From: Albugo candida
Taxonomy: Eukaryota; Oomycota; Peronosporomycetes; Albuginales; Albuginaceae
NCBI GenBank assembly: GCA_905220665.1
Contig: CAJNAR010000157.1
Location: 434,001-498,000, forward strand
Length of the DNA stretch: 64,000 nt
Direction: 5' to 3'
Shown here: piece after piece, positions 48,200 through 58,063 of the stretch
Layout of the letters: every line of letters begins with the position of its first letter
Numbering within the stretch: the first letter of the stretch is position 1
Translations under genes and position numbers: made by a program
Notes under the pieces: model-generated
What the model was told of the DNA's origin: nothing
The model's input: the letters and a program-made list of their open reading frames with translations, nothing else
Database searches by the model: none

Positions 48200-51100
48200 C
48201 TATTCCATCTTCTTCTCCGAATACAACGCGGATGGCATTGACATGACTGGATCCAGTCTTTCTTGGAACGCTTTAATTACACGAATTTGAGCCCGAATTC
48301 GTGTGAAACCTCGTAGCCACAACTCTTGACCTCTGGCTGGGTGTCCATCGGCGATAGGCATCACTTCCACTTCCCGACAGCACGCCATCCATGGAGGTAA
48401 ATGCCGGTCCGATAGCACGCGTAAGGTGAGTCCGATTGGTATGCTTAGAAAGCCTATCCCGATACAAACAAACCACTGGCCAATGCTCAAGGGTTCCGTG
48501 TTGAAAAATCGTCCGGTCACTTGGACTAGAATCACTTGCATCCCAATTTGGAAGACACACACGTATACGAACACTGAGTTGTGTAAAAGTCCGTCAAAAA
48601 TGTTCAATTCGTCATGTATTTTGCGGCAATTGAGTTCATTGAAGAGCTGCATCCAGACAAATACATTGAACACGATGGTCATGTGAACACTCGGATCATC
48701 TTTTTCGTCTTCGGGCAAATCGTATACTCTTCCAGAAGGGATATCGAACAATACATCACCGAGAAAGACGAGAACGAGCAATACAGTCAACTGGAAGATG
48801 GATTGTCCAAGAATATGTTTTGTCATTGTTTTCGAAAGAAGCGGTTGTGTCTTGGGATACGGTGCTCGATCCAACAACAGGGCTGTAGGAGGTTCCGTTG
48901 CTAGTGCCAGAGAAGCAAAGGAATCCATGATCAAATTGATCCATAGCATTTGAACTGCCGTTAATGGAGACTGCTGTAAGAGAATTGCTCCGAGGAATGC
49001 TAGTGTGATTGCGACAATATTAACTGTGAGCTGGAATTGAAGAAATTTTGCGATGGAATCGTACACATTTCGTCCCCATTTAATCGCCTTCACAATTGAT
49101 GAAAAGTTGTCGTCCATTATTATAATGTCGGAAGCATCTTTAGCCACTGCCGTTCCACTGATTCCCATTGCGAATCCCACATCTGCCTTCTTTAGAGCTG
49201 GTGCGTCATTCGTACCGTCTCCAGTCACAGCAACAATCTGAGGACCATGAGGCTCCATTTTCGTTTCCATCAAACCCGTGACAAGGGTGTATTTATCTTT
49301 TGGCGAGGATCGAGCCAACACACGAAGTTTGGGCCACAGACCGTCAAATGCTGCTTGCTTTAGTCTACCCCGCGCGTCCAAAACACGTGCACGGAACTCT
49401 GCACCTTCCATGATCAGAGAATTGTCCCCTGATTCTATAATGCCACATTTCGCAGCGATGGATCGAGCTGTGCTGATGTTGTCACCAGTAACCATACGAA
49501 CTACGATTCCGGCCTTATGACAGACTTGGATAGCTTCAGGTACTTCACTTCGAACGGGATCTTCGATACCAACTATACCGATACATGTCAGATCGGTCTC
49601 AATGTCACTATCGGCTGAGGCTTCAAGCTGACTTGGCAGAGTCGGGACATCTCGGTATGCTAAGCATAGCGTGCGGTATCCTTGTGATGCGTAGTTTTCA
49701 ATGACCGTTTTCTTAATTAGTGTCTTTTTCTCTGCATCGAGTTCGATGGTGGAGCCATCACGCCGTGCAATTGAAGTACAGAGATCTAATACGATTTCAG
49801 TTGCTCCTTTTGTGTACACCCGTGATACTTTTTTAGAAAGCTTGGTCACGACAGACATGCGCTTTTTTTGACTGCTGCATGTAAGCATGCGAGTAATTTC
49901 TGTACTGGATCGAATGGAGCTATAAAGTACTCCACAGCTTTGCACAAATTGTAAGAGTGCACATTCCGTTTTGTTTCCGGTGTGTTCTGGTAATCCTCCT
50001 TCTACTTTCGGTGGGAGAATTTCGGCAGTGGAATTGATACAGATTCCAATACAAAGCGTATCCTTCAGTGTGCTGTCGATAGCTTTGATGAGTGTTTGTG
50101 ATGAAGTAAAGTCTCGATCCTCGATCCAGACTTTCATCACTGTCATGCGATTGGTTGTCAATGTTCCAGTTTTGTCTGAGCAAATAGTGGTAGCGCTGCC
50201 CATCGTTTCACATGCGTTCAAATGCCTCACGAGATTGTTATCAGCGAGCATTTTCCTCACAGAATATGCCAATGATATGGTCACAGCCAGCGGCAAGCCT
50301 TCGGGTATTGCGACGACTAATACAGTAAGAGCTGTGATGAAGAAACGCAAGTAGTCCGAAATATAGCTTGAATCCCACTGCTCATGATCGATGACAAACT
50401 TTTCAATGGATAGTCGAATTGACATGATAATGAAGACTAGTAGCGCAATACAAGTTCCTGCTTTTCCAATCAAAATAGTCAGCCTATACAGCTTCGCCTC
50501 CAGCGGAGAGTGTGTATCATGTCTTTTATCATCCCCTTCACCAATGACTCTCCGTGGCGGTGACTTCATCTCGATACGACGGATTTCGTTTTCAGCGGAT
50601 TGATGCGCGTTATCCTTGACGTTCGTTGCGGTGCCTGATATCAACTTTTTGATCATACCAGCTTGTGAATGCTCACCTACACAGAGAACCACCATTTTGC
50701 CAAATCCTTCCATAAGTTTGGTTCCCGAAAGTAAAATTGGATTTTCCCTATCTTTGTATACCAAATCACTCTCCCCGGTCATCGTGCTTTCATCAATCCG
50801 AACTTCTCTTCCCTCAAGTAGGATACCATCAGCAGGCACGATATCTCCCAGATCTATCCTCACAATGTCTCCGACCACAAGCTTCCATTTGCTTACTTCT
50901 TGTGGCTTTCCATCTCTCCAAACCTTTATTTTTTCATCTTCTTTGACTGCGTTTAAAGCACGGAATTGCTGTTCTTTCTTATAATCATTTATCGCCGTCA
51001 CTAGAATCACCAAGAACACAGCTAATAAAATACATGTTCCCTCAATCCAGTCTGTTTCTTTGTGATCGCCCACTGTTTCTGACAGTGCGATTGAAATTGC

Positions 51101-51619
51101 ACCTGAGATGGTTAGGACTACTATAGTAATATCTTGGAAAGCATCCCACATTAGGTGTAATATCCCTTTTGATGATGGGGGCAAAATGTAGTTTTTACCA
51201 AACGTCTCTTCCCGTTTTGTTAGATCGTTTTGATCATCACTCTTCAGACCAGTGCGAACATCAACTTCAAGAGCTTTTGCGATGCCTTCTACTCCGCCTA
51301 AAGCCACTAAACTATCCTCAATTCTGTCTCGAGGAGTCTCAATTAATTGGACTAGATCCGCAATCGTTAATGCGAATGTCTTGACTACGACATCGTTCAG
51401 CGGAACGTATTCATCCGGCTTCGACATTCCGAAAGACATCGCGTTTGACGAATTGCAAAGTGAATTGCAAAGTGAATGCCTTCCTTTTAAACTTTGTGAT
51501 GTGTTTGCGTGTATCTTGGATCCGCGTATACTCCCAGATGTGGCTGCATTTGCCCTACTCCTGTAAGGAATAGACTTTCCTAATTGGCTGTATAAATAGA
51601 TTCTATGGAAGTCAGACAT
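48200..51619 (-). CDS. Plasma-membrane-type Ca2+-ATPase (P-IIB)
   Basis: A single open frame of 1139 codons from the ATG at 51619. P-type features in order: actuator TGES, PEGLPLAVT in TM4, the phosphorylation site CSDKTGTLT, and the hinge TGDGTNDAPALKKADVGFAMG. The C-terminus contains LWLRGFTRIRAQIRVIKAFQ, strikingly like the animal PMCA calmodulin-binding autoinhibitory helix, so Ca2+ export controlled by calmodulin is expected. In plant-type pumps that helix is N-terminal. The start is uncertain: the first 60 residues are basic and unlike the family, and a second ATG at 51439 (MSFGMSKPDEY) would remove them, leaving 1079 codons, nearer the usual length. The stretch between the two contains a perfect 12-bp tandem duplication. 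The opposite strand also has long ORFs, which are shadows. Confidence 0.95.
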   Translation of the reverse strand: MSDFHRIYLYSQLGKSIPYRSRANAATSGSIRGSKIHANTSQSLKGRHSLCNSLCNSSNAMSFGMSKPDEYVPLNDVVVKTFALTIADLVQLIETPRDRIEDSLVALGGVEGIAKALEVDVRTGLKSDDQNDLTKREETFGKNYILPPSSKGILHLMWDAFQDITIVVLTISGAISIALSETVGDHKETDWIEGTCILLAVFLVILVTAINDYKKEQQFRALNAVKEDEKIKVWRDGKPQEVSKWKLVVGDIVRIDLGDIVPADGILLEGREVRIDESTMTGESDLVYKDRENPILLSGTKLMEGFGKMVVLCVGEHSQAGMIKKLISGTATNVKDNAHQSAENEIRRIEMKSPPRRVIGEGDDKRHDTHSPLEAKLYRLTILIGKAGTCIALLVFIIMSIRLSIEKFVIDHEQWDSSYISDYLRFFITALTVLVVAIPEGLPLAVTISLAYSVRKMLADNNLVRHLNACETMGSATTICSDKTGTLTTNRMTVMKVWIEDRDFTSSQTLIKAIDSTLKDTLCIGICINSTAEILPPKVEGGLPEHTGNKTECALLQFVQSCGVLYSSIRSSTEITRMLTCSSQKKRMSVVTKLSKKVSRVYTKGATEIVLDLCTSIARRDGSTIELDAEKKTLIKKTVIENYASQGYRTLCLAYRDVPTLPSQLEASADSDIETDLTCIGIVGIEDPVRSEVPEAIQVCHKAGIVVRMVTGDNISTARSIAAKCGIIESGDNSLIMEGAEFRARVLDARGRLKQAAFDGLWPKLRVLARSSPKDKYTLVTGLMETKMEPHGPQIVAVTGDGTNDAPALKKADVGFAMGISGTAVAKDASDIIIMDDNFSSIVKAIKWGRNVYDSIAKFLQFQLTVNIVAITLAFLGAILLQQSPLTAVQMLWINLIMDSFASLALATEPPTALLLDRAPYPKTQPLLSKTMTKHILGQSIFQLTVLLVLVFLGDVLFDIPSGRVYDLPEDEKDDPSVHMTIVFNVFVWMQLFNELNCRKIHDELNIFDGLLHNSVFVYVCVFQIGMQVILVQVTGRFFNTEPLSIGQWFVCIGIGFLSIPIGLTLRVLSDRHLPPWMACCREVEVMPIADGHPARGQELWLRGFTRIRAQIRVIKAFQERLDPVMSMPSALYSEKKME
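51450..51473. repeat. 12-bp tandem duplication near ATPase start
   Basis: GAATTGCAAAGT occurs twice in direct succession. If translated from the upstream ATG it encodes a repeated CNSL; if the 51439 start is used it lies in the 5' untranslated region. Confidence 0.8.
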
Positions 51620-51768
51620 GGATAACGGCAACTACGATTTCTACTCGAAAGAGAAACTGTACAGTTGGTTGTTCGTGCACTCCCAGGAAAATAAAACGTA
51701 TTCGCAGAGTGTAAACCACTTGATTGGAACATATGGAGTCAATTACTTAATTGCATGAAATGTCGATA

Positions 51769-52431
51769 TCAAGACTTATCCGAGACAAATTCACCTTTAA
51801 TGACACCAACTTGAGCTGGGCGAATAATGCGAGAATTCAGCAAGTATCCGCGTTTCATCAGCTGTCCAATGGTCCCGGGTTCTTTGGTATCATCTTCATA
51901 CTCGAATAAAGCATCGTGCATGTTGGGATCAAAGCGGTCTCCAACTTGGCCAACTGGATTGATATTGAATTCTTGAAATACTTTCTGCAATTGTTGATCC
52001 GTCATGACGACACCTTCATGTAGAGATTTAATTGCTTCCAAATTTCCATCTGGATGCAACTCTTCAATTTTGATACTCGTGTGAGCACGTTGTAAATTGT
52101 CTGCTACATCCAATAAGCTTTTTGCGAATTTGGAAATTGCGAAATCTCGTGCGTTTTGTACATCTTGACGCGATATACGACGCACATTCTCAGCATCAGC
52201 TAGTGCACGGAGCAGATGATCATTGATTTTTTTACTATCTAATTCTAATTCATCTACTCTCTTCTTGAGTGCTTCCACAGTCTCTTCTTTTACACTTTCA
52301 TTTGGTAATTCTGATGCTTCTTCTTTCTCCGAATTGCGCAGTTTCGACGAGCCGCATACATTTCTCATTTTAGAGCTCCGTGTGGCACGCACAAAACTCG
52401 TTTTTTGTGTCTGAATGAAGGTGCGTAGCAT
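51769..52431 (-). CDS. Mitochondrial GrpE-type nucleotide exchange factor
   Basis: 220 aa from ATG 52431, single exon. A basic, hydroxylated N-terminus (MLRTFIQTQKTSFVRATRSS) suggests a mitochondrial presequence. An alpha-helical region follows, with the GrpE signature LLRALADAENVRRISRQDV, FAKSLLDVADNLQRA, and the beta-domain hallmarks GDRFDPNMHDAL and GYLLNSRIIRPAQVGV. It is the expected exchange factor for mitochondrial Hsp70 in protein import and folding. The length is normal for the family. It is head-to-head with the next gene, with 91 bp between the two ATGs, so a shared promoter is likely. Confidence 0.95.
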   Translation of the reverse strand: MLRTFIQTQKTSFVRATRSSKMRNVCGSSKLRNSEKEEASELPNESVKEETVEALKKRVDELELDSKKINDHLLRALADAENVRRISRQDVQNARDFAISKFAKSLLDVADNLQRAHTSIKIEELHPDGNLEAIKSLHEGVVMTDQQLQKVFQEFNINPVGQVGDRFDPNMHDALFEYEDDTKEPGTIGQLMKRGYLLNSRIIRPAQVGVIKGEFVSDKS

Positions 52432-52522
52432 CGAGTCGAACGAGAACGATTGGCTTTAGACAAAGGGTTTTGTTGGCGCAAATTGAAACTGATATTTTAA
52501 CCAATCGTAAGACTTGAAAGGA

Positions 52523-53035
52523 ATGGCACGAAAGCGCGTCAAATCGAACAATGAAACTAAAGCACAATTCATTGCTACAGAGTCAATTCACGACAGAATT
52601 TTGCAACATTACAATATGACCGTACATTTCAACGATACATGGCGGATGTTCTTAAAAAGAATGGCAATTCCAGTTATTCTCATGGAAATATTGGTCGTTG
52701 TGCGAGCTGAAAGACTCATTTGGAGTGATACGACAGCCTTTGCAGTTAATTCTGTTTTAACCGCATTGGCCACTGCTGGATTCATTAACCGTATTCATAA
52801 TCCTATACTGTGTTTCAAGATTGCTTTTACTCTTTCCATCATGCAATTAATCTGGTATATGTATGAGATCTTTACATCAAATTTTAGAAAAGAAGTCGCG
52901 CAAAATCACTTACCATTCGGAGCGTTCTATTTTACTATATCTTGGATCGCGGATCGCTACATGATGCGGTCTATCAGTCTTGCGGAAAAAGCAAACGAAG
53001 AAATGCAAATGCTATTGAAGCAAAAAACTCACTAA
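52523..53035 (+). CDS. Unidentified multi-pass membrane protein
   Basis: 170 aa from ATG 52523, single exon. It has a basic N-terminus ([11 protein letters not shown]), then about four hydrophobic stretches: near [46 protein letters not shown] and [12 protein letters not shown] charged helical tail follows ([17 protein letters not shown]). No family is recognised and no signal peptide is evident. The clean frame, codon usage like its neighbours and placement between two sure genes support a real gene. It is divergent from GrpE (91 bp) and 76 bp upstream of the FTase alpha gene on the same strand. Confidence 0.75.
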   Translation: MARKRVKSNNETKAQFIATESIHDRILQHYNMTVHFNDTWRMFLKRMAIPVILMEILVVVRAERLIWSDTTAFAVNSVLTALATAGFINRIHNPILCFKIAFTLSIMQLIWYMYEIFTSNFRKEVAQNHLPFGAFYFTISWIADRYMMRSISLAEKANEEMQMLLKQKTH

Positions 53036-53111
53036 ACTACTAATTAGGAACCCTGTAATAATTAATACACATCAAGGGGCATTTATATTGAAGCCTACAG
53101 TGCGTCACATC

Positions 53112-54229
53112 ATGCCATATGCGAGCAATCCCGAATGGTTTGACATTGAAAAGGTTCCTCAAGACGACGGTCCTGATCCTGTGGTGCCGATTGCGTACTC
53201 GGAAAAATGTACGTTTCTTCCTATTTAATCTATCTCTCATCAGGATCATGCGACTTTAGTTCGTGATATAATGAATTGCTTCCGGGGCGTCCTACGAGTA
53301 AATGAGCACAGTCCAAGGACATTAGCTCTGACAGAGGACGTTATCAACGCAAATCCAGCCAATTATACAGCTTGGTACCAGCGCATCTATCCCTCTATTT
53401 TTGCATTAATCCTATAGACCAATAACATGTCTATTATAATATGAAGGTATTTTCGGCGTCAGATTCTGGATACATTATCGCTATCACTTTATGAGGAACT
53501 AGAAGTTTCCGAGCAGATGGCCCTTGAGCATCCGAAAAATTATCAAGTGTGGCACCATCGTCGTGAGATCTGCAGCAACTTGGGAGATGGCTCATTGGAG
53601 ACAAAATTCTGCTCAAATGCGTTGAAATACGATTCCAAGAATTATCATGCATGGGCACATCGACAATGGGCTGTAAAAAAGTTTCAGCTATGGGAAGGGG
53701 AACTGGAATACACTGAATGCATGCTGGATGAAGATGTACGAAATAATTCTGTCTGGAATCACCGCTGGTTCATCGTACAGAATAATAACGTCGTCTCCAT
53801 GACACTCGAGAATGTGACCATTTCGCAGCGCGAAGTGGAATTTGCATTCGAGAAACTCGAAAAGGCGAGACGAAATGAAAGTTGCTGGAATTATCTGCGT
53901 GGTTTATATGAATTTGCTTGCAGACAACACGCTGTCACGCTGAGATCTGATATCAGACAAAGATTGAGAGAGAAATGTTTGGCAATTTTGGAACAAGATG
54001 CTGAGAATATCTATTCATGCGCTTTACTGGTGGATTTGTATGAAGATGAGCAGTCAACAACGGCTTTGAAAAAAGCGAAAAAGGTATCGAAATCGATACT
54101 CTGATATGACTACCGGTTAATGAATTTTTGTATTAGCTGCTGAATTCCCTGATGAATGAATTGGATCTTGTTCGAAGACCTTACTGGTTATTTCGAGCTC
54201 AATTGGTAGATAAACAACTTGAACCGTAA
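53112..54229 (+). CDS. Protein farnesyl/geranylgeranyltransferase I alpha subunit
   Basis: Four exons, 53112-53208, 53260-53374, 53447-54083 and 54137-54229, join to 313 aa. The N-terminus [20 protein letters not shown] is the family's diagnostic opening. PPTA repeats follow: NYTAWYFRRQIL (made by the second splice), [23 protein letters not shown] and [11 protein letters not shown]. The last exon supplies a C-terminal helix ([12 protein letters not shown]). The enzyme attaches farnesyl or geranylgeranyl groups to CaaX proteins together with a beta subunit encoded elsewhere. It is slightly shorter than typical (330-380 aa). Introns are 51, 72 and 53 nt. Confidence 0.92.
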
Positions 54230-54407
54230 AATAGTGTTTTAATTGGTGATGCCAAAATGATCTTATAAACGTGATATCGTCGTCTAAACTTTAGTGAGCA
54301 TCATTCTCTGCTTGCATTCGTGCGTTTTTTACGGTAGTATGAACGCAATCATTGGTAGAAAAGCTATAATATCGTCCAATCAGTAGTCGTCTTAATGCAT
54401 TTGCGTG

Positions 54408-55504
54408 ATGCAATCGGTAAATGAGAGTGTTGGTCAAGTCAAACAGCGCCATAAATTAGAATTACGGGTGCGTTTATGAGCATTTATCTCTATACTTCTT
54501 ATAAGGATTTTCTTTATGGATAGAAACTTCAAAATGAGCTGAAAGTGTATCAGAAAAAAGCCAAAAAAGATCAAATCTCCAAGAAGGAGATTGAAAATCA
54601 CATCAAGCAACTGGAAGAAGAGGTTAACGCACGCCATGCAGCAGAACTTATTCCTTTTAAAGTAAGAAATGACGAGTTCTTACAAACAAAATATGTGATT
54701 GATTTCTATAGTCATCAGTGGAAACAATGGAAGAGCCTAAACCAACAGAAAATGAGACATTAATCTGCTCAAAAAAGCAGACAAGCAAAGCGCAAAGAAT
54801 GAGAGATCGTAAAAAGAAAGAAGAAAATGAAAGACGAGAGCGTATCGAGGAAGCAAATAAGCACATTGTGAGCAAACGAGAAATCGAAATTGAGCAAATA
54901 CAAAGAAAACTCATTCCACTGAATTTGGACATTCGTGAAATACCATCCGATGGAAATTGTCTATATCAAGCTCTGAGTGATCAAATCAACCAAGCGAACA
55001 CAACATTTCAGGTACTCATCTAAACGTTTGGAGACTGACGAGTATTATGCTACTGAACGAACTCGTACCAGGATCTTCGAAAACTCGCCAGTGAATACAT
55101 ACGCGCAAATCCTGATAATTTCATTCCATTTATCGCATTTGATTCGTCAAATCCTGAGAAATCTAATTCAGGTGCAAATAGCTCTATTTTCCTTGCGAGT
55201 GGTTCTGATCTCGTTTCTTAGAGCGATTTGAAGAATACTGCGAAAAAATTGTAAATTCATCTGAATGGGGCGGACAATTGGAATTGCGTGCGTTATCGTG
55301 CTCGTTACAGAGAAAGATTGAGATTTTTACAGGAGAGTCCGACGTCATAGTTATTGGAAACGAGTTTAGAGGCTCATCCCTTCGACTGACGTAAGCCGCT
55401 CATATCTTATTTTCTCAAAATTGACGCTTCTGTGATGCAGCTATCATTTACACTATTACACTTTGGGTGAGCATTACAATTCCACAAAAACAATTGAAAC
55501 GTAA
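54408..55504 (+). CDS. OTU-domain deubiquitinase, OTUD6-like
   Basis: Six exons, 54408-54467, 54524-54661, 54712-55011, 55072-55171, 55222-55390 and 55441-55504, give 276 aa. The N-terminal half is charged coiled coil (VKQRHKLELRK..., KKDQISKKEIENHIKQLEEE), as in OTUD6A/B. The OTU domain has IREIPSDGNCLYQAL (Asp146, Cys149), the WGGQLELRALS motif, and GEHYNS with His267, completing the cysteine-protease triad. A ubiquitin-specific protease role is inferred, probably translation-linked as for animal OTUD6B. Introns are 50-60 nt. The stop codon (55502-55504) directly abuts the stop codon of the opposite-strand gene, so the 3' ends of the two transcripts must overlap. Confidence 0.9.
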
Positions 55505-56608
55505 TTAAATACAATCTATTTTGTAATAAAAGTCTTGAGGCTTACTACCGAGTACTCTGTTGTCAGTTCCAATCCAACTGATCTCACTTGGAGAGCTATC
55601 CATCCTTCTTGCGTGTAGAAATGCGAGCGTCATGGAACACTGCCGGAGTAACTGTGACGAATCAGTCCGGTTTTCCAAGCGAATTCGACTTGTTTCAATT
55701 ACACGCTTCACCAGAAGTCCCATTGCACTCTCCTCTTTGGTGTCCAGCATTGCGCCGACGATATTGCGCAATGCAGCCATTGCTCCTGAAGCCATCTCAA
55801 CGTCAGATGAAGAAGCACAAGCAAGTATAGCTTCCATCATATTATTTCGACCAAACACCATCGACGCATTCTCTTTGTCCTGAGTGATGGATGCGATCGC
55901 TTTGCAGCCTTCGCGTTGAATATCTCTTAGATTCGAAATTACCATTTTCTCCAAAACTTGCATCCCGGAGCTCTTAGTAGAGCATTCGTACTTTGAGTCA
56001 AACAGCGTTTTGTGAAGTACGGCAGAGAAACTATCTTGCGACATGATCTTCTTCTGTCCTTTGCTACTTTGTGAGCATGCTGGAGCCGCTCGATCAACCC
56101 AAGGCAGAAGTTTAGTGTAGATCGTTCGATACAAATGATCCCAAAGAAGTAAACAGCCACCGCGTCGCTGAAATTCCACCAATAAAGCATCCGCATACGA
56201 ATAAATACGAATCACAAATTCTAACAGGTGATATTGGACGTACTTTACGCATTTGAATTTACATCGATTCGGTTGAACTGTGAATTCGACGTCACATTCG
56301 TGTAATGTGTCGCTTAAGTACTGAACGGTACATTCTGTCGACATTCGAGTGCATTGAAAATGGTATGGCTCGACGGGATACGGTGCAGGAGGTAACGCAG
56401 GAGCAAATCTTTGCATTGTATCTTGCTCTAAAGTTATTCCAAGCAGCTCCATCGGCTCATCAATGTCAGCTCCAAATTTCATCGCTGCATTTTCGGATTG
56501 ACAACGTGTGCGTTTTGACTTAGCCGCTTTTGACGCGATTCTTGAATCGGATCGCTTACACGCCTTTGAGTTATTTGAAAAAGTCATGTATGGTGTGTGG
56601 AGGCCCAT
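55505..56608 (-). CDS. Armadillo-like repeat protein, function unknown
   Basis: 367 aa from ATG 56608, one exon. The N-terminal 80 residues are basic then Pro-rich (APALPPAPYPVEPYHFQC). Residues about 90-165 form an alpha/beta region (LLEFVIRIYSYADALLVEFQRR) that resembles the kind of compact domain seen at kinase C-termini (KA1-like); this is tentative. The C-terminal half has helical repeats like ARM/HEAT (VLEKMVISNLRDIQREGCKA, MASGAMAALRNIVGAML). No enzyme motifs are seen. It is convergent with the OTU gene with no intergenic base. Confidence 0.75.
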   Translation of the reverse strand: MGLHTPYMTFSNNSKACKRSDSRIASKAAKSKRTRCQSENAAMKFGADIDEPMELLGITLEQDTMQRFAPALPPAPYPVEPYHFQCTRMSTECTVQYLSDTLHECDVEFTVQPNRCKFKCVKYVQYHLLEFVIRIYSYADALLVEFQRRGGCLLLWDHLYRTIYTKLLPWVDRAAPACSQSSKGQKKIMSQDSFSAVLHKTLFDSKYECSTKSSGMQVLEKMVISNLRDIQREGCKAIASITQDKENASMVFGRNNMMEAILACASSSDVEMASGAMAALRNIVGAMLDTKEESAMGLLVKRVIETSRIRLENRTDSSQLLRQCSMTLAFLHARRMDSSPSEISWIGTDNRVLGSKPQDFYYKIDCI

Positions 56609-57194
56609 TATACAGTGATAGAGACCCTTTCAGTGCGTGGAAAGTAATGAAATGAAGGATCAGAATAGAATTTCGAATACATGGAATGCTATTTATATGC
56701 CTAATAGCATACATCGTTACGTCATCAAGTAAATTGGTCACGTCGAAAGCATGCGATCAGGCAACAAAAAATTGAAAGCGGTTGCATGCATTAGATTTGC
56801 AGTGTTCAAACTAAATAGCGTCATATGATTGATCAAAATACAGATATAGTTGTGATTGATTGGTCAGGTTCAAACGTGACTGCGATCAACGATCCCTAAA
56901 ACGCATACTAGACTTATTCGTTTTGGAACTGAGATACCACTACCGATTATTATTTCTGGTGGTTGATCGCTCTTTTCTTACGATTTGCGAGAAAACCTTC
57001 GATTTTCTACAAATATAGCAACTGGACGCAACATCACGACAGGAAATCTCTGGGTAATCTGCAGTTTCATAACAAGATATTGGATACCTTAACAACTTTG
57101 ATCACATGATAACTGATAAAGGAAACACGAACGCAAATGGGAAGAAAATTGCTGTATTTTGTTATCATCAAACAGCCAATTCGGATCAAGTGTC
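56609..57194. other. Intergenic between ARM-like gene and RPL18
   Basis: 586 bp, AT-rich, no ORF of note. It holds the promoter of the minus-strand gene ending at 56608 and the 3' flank of RPL18. Confidence 0.6.
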
Positions 57195-57884
57195 TTAGAC
57201 TTTGAATCCGCGACTCTTTCTGCGACCACGAGCTTGTTCGAATTTGCGACCTTTGGAGCGGACATATGGCTTAGCTCCACAATGCGTGTGCACCGATTCC
57301 ATGGTTGATTTGTGTCCAAAGTGCTTGTACACTTCACGCGCGGTACGACGACCACGAAGAAGGACAGTGTTGGATCCTTTTGGGGAGCGTAAAGCCAGCT
57401 GATCAAACGTCAGACACTCGCCACCAGCCTTGATAATCCGTGCGCGTGCAGTTTCGGTAAATCGCAAAGCGGTGATACAAAGCTTTGGCACAGTGATCAA
57501 GCGCACATCGTCGGTGACGGGGCCCACGACAACGGCAATCTTATCATCATGCCCCTTCATATACCGCGCAATTCGAGCGATTGACATAGGTGCTTGATTG
57601 GTGTTACTTTGATATAACCTCTTCAGCACGATACTGTTGAATTTTGCATCAGTACGTCGCGAAAGGAATCGATACAACTGAGAAAATACATGAGAGCGAG
57701 TGGTGGAAAACTGGATGAGGTGTACGTACTCGGACAAGCAGATTGAGATATACATTTTCCGATTTGGGAGCTGTACGGTTTTTCTTTTTGGCTGCAGACT
57801 TGACAGCAGTGTGATCGATTCCCTACATCAGCCAAGCTTTAGTCGAAGTTCTACTCGCGTACAAGGTAAAAGACACGTTACCAT
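57195..57884 (-). CDS. RPL18: 60S ribosomal protein L18 (eL18)
   Basis: Three coding exons: 57884-57882 (only the ATG), 57822-57730 and 57677-57195, totalling 192 aa. The first intron (57881-57823) falls right after the start codon, a common arrangement in ribosomal protein genes. Exon 2 gives [21 protein letters not shown]; exon 3 has [14 protein letters not shown], the core [29 protein letters not shown], and the family ending [18 protein letters not shown]. The length matches eukaryotic L18 (about 188 aa). Component of the large cytosolic ribosomal subunit. It is head-to-head with the hydroxylase-sulfotransferase gene, 179 bp between ATGs. Confidence 0.95.
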
Positions 57885-58063
57885 CTTTATCCAAGAAAGC
57901 GCTTCCTGTAATTAAAATTGTTTTTGATTGGCACAGAACGAGAAGCTTATAATTGACAATAAACGGTACATCTGGAATCACCATTGGTTTATTTTCCACC
58001 AACCGCAATTTGACATGATTGGAACTGCTTCAAGAAAAACCATTGGTGTAAAATAACGCGCTA
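57885..58063. promoter_or_regulatory. Likely bidirectional promoter
   Basis: 179 bp between two divergent start codons. It contains two copies of ACCATTGG (about 57981 and 58040), which read CCAATGG on the other strand and resemble CCAAT boxes. No TATA box was identified. Confidence 0.45.

Noticed and set aside
49278..50984. Several plus-strand ORFs of 70-127 codons opposite the Ca2+-ATPase
   Set aside because: They are antisense shadows of a strongly conserved coding sequence.
57089..57406. ORF overlapping the 3' end of RPL18 in another frame
   Set aside because: The RPL18 frame is conserved and explains the sequence.
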